In this document: positions 8,101 to 12,378 of the stretch, one piece after another
Position numbering within the stretch: the first letter of the stretch is position 1
Layout of the letters: the number at the start of each line of letters is the position of its first letter
Source: Ruminococcaceae bacterium UBA1320
GTDB taxonomy: Bacteria > Bacillota > Clostridia > Oscillospirales > Ethanoligenentaceae
Length of the DNA: 12,378 nt
Direction of reading: 5' to 3'
Assembly (NCBI GenBank): GCA_002306975.1
Contig: DBTI01000305.1
Location: forward strand, 1-12,378
Position numbers and translations under genes: made by a program
Notes under the pieces: generated by a model
What the model was told of the DNA's origin: nothing
The model's input: only the letters and a program-made list of their open reading frames with translations
Databases searched by the model: none

Positions 8101-8795
8101 CGCTGTACAGTGCAGTCACGTTCGCCGATGGCGATAACCTCACCTGAGAAACTGCCGAAAATCTGAACCTCGATATGCCGGGCGCGGGTTATATATTTTT
8201 CAATGAACAATCCGCTGTTTCCGAAATTCGCTCCGGCAAGGTGGCGTACGGACTCAAAGGCCTTCAGCAGTTCTTCCTCATTGGCGCAGACCCGCATTCC
8301 GATGCCGCCGCCGCCCGCGGTGCTTTTCAGCATTACCGGATATCCGATTTTTGAAGCCTCGGCGGCCGCCTCATTCGCATTTTCAAGCAACCCGGTACCG
8401 AGCGGCATCGGAACGCCCGCCTTCTGCGCCAGCTCTCTTGCAGAGTGCTTGAGACCGAAAACTTCTATCTGTTCCGGCGTAGGGCCGATAAAAGCAATAT
8501 CGTTTTCGAAACATTTGCGCGCAAAATCCGCGTTTTCACTTAAAAAACCGTACCCGGGGTGAATTGCCTTCGCGCCTGTTCTCAGCGCTGTCTGCAATAT
8601 AAGCTCAGCGTTAAGGTAACTTTCACGCGCGGGACCTTCGCCGATGCAGATAGCCTCATTAGCATTTGAAACATGCAGGCTGTCCTGATCTGCCTTTGTA
8701 TATACGGCAACAGAGTGGATACCCATTTTCCTCAAGGTTCTCTCGATACGGCAGGCAATGGCTCCTCTGTTGGCTATCAGTACCTTATCAAACAT
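5199..8795 (-). CDS. uca: Biotin-dependent urea/guanidine carboxylase (urea carboxylase family, probably guanidine carboxylase)
   Basis: A 1198-residue single-chain carboxylase using ATP, bicarbonate and biotin. Residues 1-445 are the biotin carboxylase domain (FDKVLIANRGAIACR, ATP-grasp loop STAGGGGIGM at 159-168, EINTRLQVEH at 288-297). Residues about 450-750 are the AHS2/KipA-like half of the carboxyltransferase (QSTVQDYPGR, GVPPSGPMD). Residues about 785-1060 are the AHS1/KipI-like half (YLVMGLGDVYLG, PLDPRHRL, GPGGYQLFGRT). The biotin carboxyl carrier domain ends the protein, with biotinyl-lysine K1164 in ESMKME. Length is normal for a standalone enzyme not fused to allophanate hydrolase as in yeast. 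The ATG at 8795 follows GAGGAG at 8 nt and lies 12 nt after the preceding stop. Enzymes of this family in guanidine-I riboswitch operons prefer guanidine over urea, giving carboxyguanidine; that preference is inferred here. Confidence 0.93.
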   Translation of the reverse strand: MFDKVLIANRGAIACRIERTLRKMGIHSVAVYTKADQDSLHVSNANEAICIGEGPARESYLNAELILQTALRTGAKAIHPGYGFLSENADFARKCFENDIAFIGPTPEQIEVFGLKHSARELAQKAGVPMPLGTGLLENANEAAAEASKIGYPVMLKSTAGGGGIGMRVCANEEELLKAFESVRHLAGANFGNSGLFIEKYITRARHIEVQIFGSFSGEVIAIGERDCTVQRRNQKVMEETPAPNLPQSVRENMHAAAVSIAKTAHYRSAGTVEFLYDKDTQCFSFLEINTRLQVEHGVTEEVYGIDLVEWMILEAAGEIGQLAPRVGKPSGCSIQARIYAEDSSAGFLPCAGRIDGVTFSDEARVETWIQESSEITTLYDPMLAKIITHGKDREEALEKLNRALTETKIYGVTSNLYYLRTFIGREDYRAGDLSTHMLDGFMPEEAAIEVLDGGVQSTVQDYPGRIGYWDVGVPPSGPMDMWSFRAGNLLLGNDEGAPGLELTLRGGKYRFRGETTFCVAGADMHAMLDETNVPCFEAVTAKAGQVLSFGEAKEGMRTYLLVQGGLDMPLTLGSASTFTLGIFGGYNGRPLRPGDLLCINTQAKTAHPNKCPVKQEITHKWTLGVIPGPHCTIEFLRSDYLDQLVGAKWEIHFNSSRTGVRLVGPAPSWTRPDGGEAGLHPSNIHDTPYALGALDMTGDMPILLGPDGPSLGGFVCPVTVATAELWKIGQLHPGDTVEFQLITLESAEQMRKEQEEAFAALVAGTSASVRTAALPAVKEGVHSDCAILYSDGQQKDMTVIRCSGDQNLLVEFGEMELDLKVRFKAHLLMQAVRDDGDIPIIDLTPGIRSLQVHFDPNKIDIKSAVKKLVTIIDNLPPLESVKLPSRVVELPVSWNDPNAQLAMKRYAQGVRPDAPWCPDNIEFIRRINGLESIQNVYDIIFNATYLVMGLGDVYLGAPVAVPLDPRHRLVTTKYNPARIWTPENAVGIGGAYLCVYGVEGPGGYQLFGRTVQMWNRMHVTPCFEKNKPWLLRFFDQIKFYPVSPDELLENREAFLRGRFNVKITETTFDLGEYMRYLDSVKIEAAQAKDRQQTAFNAERERWKQTGVAEFVSEQTEVPEEEETLPDGATPVNAQITGSIWKILVGEGEKVEKDQTLVIMESMKMEFSQTATESGTVGKIFVHPGDVVHTGHTLLYTE

Positions 8796-8807
8796 GGATA
8801 AAACTCC

Positions 8808-9458
8808 TCATTCATTCCAGATTAACAATTGCACAGGTGTGGGATTATACGCGTTGCACGGGTTGTTCAACTGCGGGCAGTTGCTCAGAAGATAGGTAGA
8901 GTTCCGGTCCGCGCGCAGCTCTACATAACACCCCGGCCCCGAAACACCGTCCACAAATTCCAGTTCACCGTCCCGTGTTACCGGCACATTCATAAAAAAG
9001 TTTATATTGGGTGCAAGGTCCCTTTTTTCATAGTCGCCTTTAAACCGGGTCAACTGCAGCATGAAGCTGTCGCGGCAGTTGTGCATATATTGAATGTCGC
9101 GCGAATATCGTATGGTGTTGCTTTGCGCGGAGCAGGAGCCGCCAAGGGTGTCGTGCTGCCCGCAGGTGTCTGCCACGATGGTGAGCAGGGGCTTTCCGGA
9201 TTCGGTGCGAAGCACGGTTCCGGTACTCAGGTATATATTCCCCTGCCCGGCGATGGTTGCGGTCGCACTGTAATGATCCTGCGGGTTATCGGCGTCAAAG
9301 AACATGGAATCGGCGGCTTGATTGCCCTCCACATCCACAATGCGCAGCACCTGCCCTTTTTTTAAAGCAAGCATATAGCCGTCTCCCGCGCCGATCGTTA
9401 TATTGAAAGCCGCGTCTTTTTCCAGCCGCTTGCTTTCACATTTATTAAATGTACTCAT
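8808..9458 (-). CDS. DUF1989 urea carboxylase-associated protein, likely catalytic carboxyguanidine deiminase subunit
   Basis: A 216-residue DUF1989 protein. Members next to urea-carboxylase-type enzymes have been shown to form a heteromeric carboxyguanidine deiminase (CgdAB), converting carboxyguanidine to allophanate and ammonia. Visible motifs are GDGYMLALKKGQVLRIVDVE at 26-45, the cysteine-histidine block DTCGQHDTLGGSC at 97-109 (C99, H102, D103, C109), NINFFMNVPV at 151-160, and a C-terminal NCPQLNNPCNAYNPTP with C194 and C201. The Cys/His block is the likely metal or active site. There is no signal peptide, so it is cytosolic. The ATG at 9458 follows GGAGGG at 6 nt, 13 nt after the preceding paralogue and 12 nt before the carboxylase. 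I do not assign A or B because I cannot match the subunit numbering with certainty. Confidence 0.88.
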   Translation of the reverse strand: MSTFNKCESKRLEKDAAFNITIGAGDGYMLALKKGQVLRIVDVEGNQAADSMFFDADNPQDHYSATATIAGQGNIYLSTGTVLRTESGKPLLTIVADTCGQHDTLGGSCSAQSNTIRYSRDIQYMHNCRDSFMLQLTRFKGDYEKRDLAPNINFFMNVPVTRDGELEFVDGVSGPGCYVELRADRNSTYLLSNCPQLNNPCNAYNPTPVQLLIWNE

Positions 9459-9471
9459 TATTTTCCCTCCA

Positions 9472-10188
9472 TTAATCCATCAAGGTATAATAATCCCAAG
9501 TGTTTTCGTAAGCGCGGCGAATTTCCGGCAATGAATTAACATATTCGTCCAGAGAATCCGCAGGGGTTGCCGGAAGCACTTCAAACTTTATGGGCACCGA
9601 GGGGTACTGCGTACGGGGGTCAATCGGGTTTGGCGTGTTTGACAGCAGCAGCAGCGCATCCATCTCGGTACGCAGCGAAACGGTCGCCCCTTTCGGACAA
9701 TGCGTTTCATCGTAATGCATGTCGCCCGCTTCATCGCACCATACCTTAGAAAACAAATTGACCGGAGGCACAAAATCACGTGGGTTTAATCCGTTGCATT
9801 CCAGCTCAACCATGAAATTTTCATAGCCGCTCCTCAGCCAGTCGTTGCGCTGATGCTGATAATCGGTTTTCCCATATTTCTCGTCGGTCATTTCTCTTGT
9901 CGTAATACCGCCGATTGCGTCGTTCCAGCCTAAGCTGTCCTCCACGATTGCGGCGAGAACCCTGCCTTTATCGCTGAAAAGGGCGTTGCCGCGCGTCAGG
10001 TGTGCTGTGTGCTGTGCTTTCAACGTGTCGGGCATATTGTATTTTTCATGTAGTGCATGCCGGTTGTAAAGCAAAACGGAAAGATTTGCGCCGGCTTCAA
10101 GTGCCGTAAACCGCAGAATTTTATTTTTCCCGATAAACCCTGACCATTTTTCACCCGGTCTGAGCGTTGTTTTCCATATCGTATTCAC
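9472..10188 (-). CDS. DUF1989 urea carboxylase-associated protein, partner subunit lacking the Cys/His block
   Basis: A 238-residue DUF1989 paralogue and the first gene after the riboswitch. It aligns with the next protein through WSGFIGKNKILRF (15-27), the VEDSLGWNDAIGG block (82-94), PPVNLFSKV (141-149) and LLLLSNTPNPIDPR (179-192). At the block where the partner has C99, H102 and C109 this protein has L86, N89 and T96, so it probably lacks that site and acts as a structural or substrate-shaping partner in the CgdAB-type deiminase. I chose GTG at 10188 as start because TAAAGGAG (10204-10197) sits 8 nt before it; the longer frame starting at GTG 10197 would have its start codon inside that ribosome binding site. 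Expression should depend on guanidine relieving the terminator about 118 nt upstream. Confidence 0.86.
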   Translation of the reverse strand: MNTIWKTTLRPGEKWSGFIGKNKILRFTALEAGANLSVLLYNRHALHEKYNMPDTLKAQHTAHLTRGNALFSDKGRVLAAIVEDSLGWNDAIGGITTREMTDEKYGKTDYQHQRNDWLRSGYENFMVELECNGLNPRDFVPPVNLFSKVWCDEAGDMHYDETHCPKGATVSLRTEMDALLLLSNTPNPIDPRTQYPSVPIKFEVLPATPADSLDEYVNSLPEIRRAYENTWDYYTLMD

Positions 10189-10196
10189 AAAAGACA

Positions 10197-10204
10197 CTCC
10201 TTTA
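10197..10204 (-). promoter_or_regulatory. Ribosome binding site that sets the GTG start of the first DUF1989 gene
   Basis: TAAAGGAG lies 8 nt before GTG 10188. The alternative in-frame GTG at 10197 overlaps the final G of this site and cannot use it, so the shorter product is favoured. Confidence 0.75.
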
Positions 10205-10305
10205 TCGTTAGATTGTTGTTTATTGCAACTTCAAATAGAAACGGGAAGATGATAACAAAAACATTCCGCCTCAATTTTGAAATTGCTTTAGTTTTGGAAA
10301 AAATT

Positions 10306-10348
10306 AAAAAAAGAGCTCGGGAGTACAGAACATTCAGTCCTCCCGGGC
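10306..10348 (-). terminator. Riboswitch expression-platform terminator
   Basis: GCCCGGGAG pairs with CTCCCGAGC (one mismatch), enclosing a smaller ACTGA/TCTGT hairpin, followed by TCTTTTTTT. The left arm GCCCGGGAG is also the conserved 3' segment of the guanidine-I aptamer. Aptamer folding and terminator formation therefore exclude each other, giving an ON switch: bound guanidine holds the arm and transcription continues into the catabolic genes. Confidence 0.9.
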
Positions 10349-10425
10349 TTTTCTCCCTCCGTGTTCGCGCCATATGGCGTGAGTTTTCTCTCGGACCAAA
10401 CCGGGATAAACCCGTGGAACCCTAG
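10339..10425 (-). promoter_or_regulatory. Guanidine-I riboswitch (ykkC) aptamer
   Basis: Read on the minus strand, the conserved blocks appear in order: TCTAGGGTTCC, then a hairpin ACGGG/CCCGG, then TGGTCCGAGAG, a CGCC-ATAT-GGCG hairpin, ACACGG, and GGGAGAAAAGCCCGGGAG. This is the ykkC subtype 1 consensus. The class senses free guanidine and commonly controls urea-carboxylase-type operons, ABC importers and small exporters. The downstream genes here are exactly the guanidine carboxylase set, which argues against the ppGpp or PRPP subtypes of the same scaffold. It lies between the importer genes and the catabolic genes, so the catabolic part has its own guanidine gate. Confidence 0.94.
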
Positions 10426-10434
10426 AAAACATTT

Positions 10435-10463
10435 TTTATATATACATTTGTATTTGTTCACAA
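10435..10463 (-). promoter_or_regulatory. Candidate sigma-70/A promoter for the riboswitch-controlled operon
   Basis: TTGTGA (10463-10458) and TATAAA (10440-10435) are 17 bp apart and would start transcription a few bases before the aptamer. An overlapping alternative, TTGGAC (10475-10470) with TACAAA (10452-10447), also has a 17-bp spacer. Either makes the catabolic genes separately transcribable from the importer. Read-through from the ATPase gene is also possible because I see no terminator between its stop at 10476 and the promoter. Confidence 0.55.
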
Positions 10464-10475
10464 GTAATCGTCCAA

Positions 10476-11318
10476 TTAAGCTGGCGTGCCGTCAGCCTGT
10501 AAATTGAGCAGCTCTGTAATCCGGTGCCGGTATTTCAAAAATTCCGGCTGTTCCTTCAGGCTGAGATCGCGTTTATAGGAAAGCAGGATGGGTATATCCG
10601 CAACCATACGGCTGGGGCGCACGCTCATAACATATACCCTGCTTGACAAAAACACCGCTTCTTCAATATCATGCGTGATAAATACAACGGTCGGCTTTTC
10701 CACCTGCCAGATTTCACGCATCAAGAGCTGCATCTGCGATTTTGTCTGCGCATCGAGCGCGCCGAACGGCTCATCCATCAACAGCACCTTGGGGCTGTTG
10801 GCAAGCGCGCGTGCAATCGCGACCCTCTGCTTCATGCCGCCGGAAAGTTCCTTCGAATAGCTTTTGCGGAAGGCTTTCAAATCGATGATATCGAGATACC
10901 GTTCTACAATTTCATCCGCCTGCGCTTTGGGCATTTTTTTCACTTCAAGGCCGAAACGGATGTTTTCTTCGACGGTAAGCCAGGGGAAAAGCGTATAGGA
11001 CTGAAACACCATGCCCCTGTCTGCCCCGGGGCCGCTGATCGGATGGTCGTCAATGAGGATGGATCCGGCAGTCGCCTCGTCAAGCCCTGCGAGAATGCGA
11101 AGGAGCGTTGATTTTCCACACCCGGACGGACCCACAATGCACACAAATTCATTTTCAAGGATTTCCGCATCTGCGCCCTGAATCGCGGTGATGTCGCCTT
11201 TTTTTGAGCTGTACGTCTTATCGAGATTCTGCACGACGATTTTGCTTGTGCCCATGCGCGCCTCGATGACGCCGGTCTCTGTCTCCTGTTTCACTGTTTT
11301 TTTAAATCCAAACATCAT
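10476..11318 (-). CDS. ABC transporter ATP-binding protein (NrtD/SsuB/TauB class)
   Basis: A 280-residue importer ATPase. All motifs are present: Walker A GPSGCGKST at 63-71, Q-loop Q106, signature LSGGMKQR at 158-165, Walker B VLLMDEP at 178-184, D-loop GALD, and the H-loop histidine H216 in VFITHD. It drives uptake through the permease encoded just upstream. The ATG at 11318 overlaps the permease stop in an ATGA junction (4 nt), implying translational coupling; GGAAGGTGG lies just before it. An adjacent second ATG would shorten it by one residue. An N-terminal extension of about 25 residues precedes the usual start of the domain (SKIVVQNLDKTY). Substrate inferred as guanidine from the downstream riboswitch operon; the family also moves nitrate, sulfonates and taurine. 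Confidence 0.93.
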   Translation of the reverse strand: MMFGFKKTVKQETETGVIEARMGTSKIVVQNLDKTYSSKKGDITAIQGADAEILENEFVCIVGPSGCGKSTLLRILAGLDEATAGSILIDDHPISGPGADRGMVFQSYTLFPWLTVEENIRFGLEVKKMPKAQADEIVERYLDIIDLKAFRKSYSKELSGGMKQRVAIARALANSPKVLLMDEPFGALDAQTKSQMQLLMREIWQVEKPTVVFITHDIEEAVFLSSRVYVMSVRPSRMVADIPILLSYKRDLSLKEQPEFLKYRHRITELLNLQADGTPA

Positions 11319-12106
11319 TTACCACCTTCCGCCCATGGGAAGATTTTTTTATTTGCCAGTACAAACAACCGGTCACACAAAAGCCCCAGGATACCGATGA
11401 TAAGAATGCCGCCGAAAATCGAATCCGTTTTTAAAAAGCGCTGTGCTTTCAGAATGTTGTATCCAAGACCTGAATTTGCCGCAACAAGCTCGGAAACCGT
11501 AAGGTAGGTCCATGCCCAGCCGAGCATCATGCGCAGCGTATCCATGGTTCGCGGTGCAATCGCGGGTAGAATCACACGGCGGATTACTGTTTTGCGCCCG
11601 GCGCCCAGGGTATAAGCGGCGCTGAGTAAATCCTCCGGTACGGCGCGGACGGTATCCGCGATCATAGGGATGAGCTGGAACAATGTGCCCATGAATATAA
11701 CGGCAATTTTTGCGGTTTCGCCGATTCCACACCAAACCATGATAAGCGGAACAAACGCAGGCACCGGCATATATCGGATAAATTCAGTAAACGGCTGAAT
11801 CAGCGCTTCGGCAAAATGAAAGGTTCCCGCGAGAATTCCAAGCGGAACGCCGATGATAACGGCAATCAAAAATCCCATGAAAATACGATAACTGCTGATA
11901 CCGATATCACCCCAAATGGAGCCGCTGGAAAAAACATTGATAAAATAAGTGAACACTTTGCCCGGCGACGGCAGGAATATACTGCTGACAAGCCCGCTCT
12001 CGCTCAAAATTGTCCAGACAGCCAGCACACCCACAAAAACCGCTATGGCAACCGCATTATAAATTTTCCAGTCAATTTTAGTGCGTATTTTAAACAGACT
12101 CTTCAA
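11315..12106 (-). CDS. ABC transporter permease (SsuC/TauC/NrtB class), TTG start
   Basis: A 263-residue membrane permease of the binding-protein-dependent transport family, probably six helices: an N-terminal anchor near IYNAVAIAVFVGVLAVWTIL, the family signature FLPSPGKV after it, and the cytoplasmic EAA coupling loop in AAYTLGAGRKTVIRRVILP that docks on the ATPase. I chose TTG at 12106 because AAAGGAGG ends 7 nt before it and gives the usual family N-terminus. The longer open frame to 12202 would overlap the binding-protein gene by more than 80 nt and begin with a non-permease-like basic stretch. The start region is an inverted repeat that could hide the ribosome binding site. It lies between the binding-protein and ATPase genes. 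Likely substrate guanidine, by context only. Confidence 0.88.
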   Translation of the reverse strand: MKSLFKIRTKIDWKIYNAVAIAVFVGVLAVWTILSESGLVSSIFLPSPGKVFTYFINVFSSGSIWGDIGISSYRIFMGFLIAVIIGVPLGILAGTFHFAEALIQPFTEFIRYMPVPAFVPLIMVWCGIGETAKIAVIFMGTLFQLIPMIADTVRAVPEDLLSAAYTLGAGRKTVIRRVILPAIAPRTMDTLRMMLGWAWTYLTVSELVAANSGLGYNILKAQRFLKTDSIFGGILIIGILGLLCDRLFVLANKKIFPWAEGGK

Positions 12107-12121
12107 AGGAGTACCTCCTTT
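12105..12121 (-). promoter_or_regulatory. Perfect hairpin over the permease ribosome binding site and start codon
   Basis: AAAGGAG and CTCCTTT form a perfect 7-bp inverted repeat around a GTA loop. The left arm holds most of the ribosome binding site and the last two bases of the binding-protein stop codon TAA (12122-12120). The right arm holds the first two bases of the TTG start. A ribosome finishing the upstream gene would open the hairpin, so permease translation should depend on binding-protein translation. Confidence 0.65.
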
Positions 12122-12378
12122 ATTTTTTCGCCATCGCTTTAGTGTCGGGGGCGGTATTGCTTCCATACGTTTTATTGGCGGCTGTGATAAATGTAGTGTC
12201 AATTAAGTCAAGCGGATTTGAAGGAATGCTGTCGGCCAGCTTGACCGATTGAAGGAATTTGGCGGTTTCCGTAATGGTATAAGGCAGATAGGTGTAATTG
12301 TCCTGTTTCTTTGTAACGGCCGTGATATTGTCACCTGTCGAGAACAACAGGGAACCCGCCATGATTTTCTTCATGTCG
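12120..12378 (-). CDS. ABC transporter substrate-binding protein, C-terminal fragment (cut by window edge)
   Basis: The last 85 residues of a solute-binding protein are visible. The frame is open through the right edge, so the true start is outside the window and the internal ATG at 12374 should not be taken as the start. The tail (ETAKFLQSVKLADSIPSNPL, then DTTFITAANKTYG) resembles the C-terminal helices of NMT1/SsuA-type binders and is laid out like the C-terminus of the orphan binding protein at 2669-3646, suggesting paralogues. The adjacent permease and ATPase genes support the call. The stop codon TAA lies inside the hairpin that covers the permease start. Likely ligand guanidine, by context. 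Confidence 0.8.
   Translation of the reverse strand, partial: DMKKIMAGSLLFSTGDNITAVTKKQDNYTYLPYTITETAKFLQSVKLADSIPSNPLDLIDTTFITAANKTYGSNTAPDTKAMAKK

Noticed and set aside
8829..9365. 178-residue plus-strand open frame
   Set aside because: Antisense shadow of the second DUF1989 gene; the sense frame has clear family motifs and good initiation signals.
10272..10285. Short dyad CAATTT-TG-AAATTG in the leader between the riboswitch terminator and the first DUF1989 gene
   Set aside because: AT-only arms with a 2-nt centre in an AT-rich leader are expected by chance and form no stable hairpin.
12107..12202. 32-residue N-terminal extension of the permease
   Set aside because: It overlaps the binding-protein gene in another frame and places the strong AAAGGAGG site inside the coding region; TTG 12106 gives the normal family N-terminus.

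Overview
The window reads as a Bacillota chromosome segment, most likely Clostridia. That placement is inferred from strong AGGAGG-type ribosome binding sites, a lipoprotein signal peptide ending in a FSGC lipobox, intrinsic terminators with U tracts, and mid-GC composition. Every gene I can support lies on the minus strand, so transcription runs from high to low coordinates.

Region 12378-10476 is an ABC importer of the nitrate/sulfonate/taurine class. It holds the 3' end of a substrate-binding protein gene (cut by the window edge), a permease and an ATPase. Region 10475-10198 is a regulatory spacer with a candidate promoter, a clear guanidine-I (ykkC) riboswitch and an overlapping intrinsic terminator. 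Region 10188-3847 is a tight catabolic operon: two DUF1989 paralogues, a 1198-residue biotin-dependent carboxylase of the urea carboxylase family, and an allophanate hydrolase. The gaps between these genes are 12-17 nt. The riboswitch and the DUF1989 pair indicate that the pathway starts from guanidine rather than urea: guanidine is imported, carboxylated to carboxyguanidine, deiminated to allophanate, and hydrolysed to ammonia and CO2. The route is established for this gene set; its operation here is inference.

Region 3846-3647 holds a promoter with a 19-bp spacer and a dyad, the architecture of MerR-family activated promoters. A strong terminator hairpin follows within what would be the 5' leader. 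Downstream lie a second, orphan substrate-binding lipoprotein, a cysteine hydrolase of the isochorismatase/biuret hydrolase superfamily, a metallo-beta-lactamase-fold hydrolase, a 454-bp spacer with repeats, and the 5' part of a Gfo/Idh/MocA-type oxidoreductase cut by the left edge. This second block may extend the nitrogen scavenging module to another guanidino, ureido or amide compound, but its substrate cannot be read from sequence.

The points most worth following are the riboswitch-controlled reassignment from urea to guanidine, the MerR-type promoter followed by an early terminator, a hairpin that hides the permease start site and overlaps the upstream stop codon, the single-domain allophanate hydrolase, and the loss of the Cys/His motif in one DUF1989 partner.
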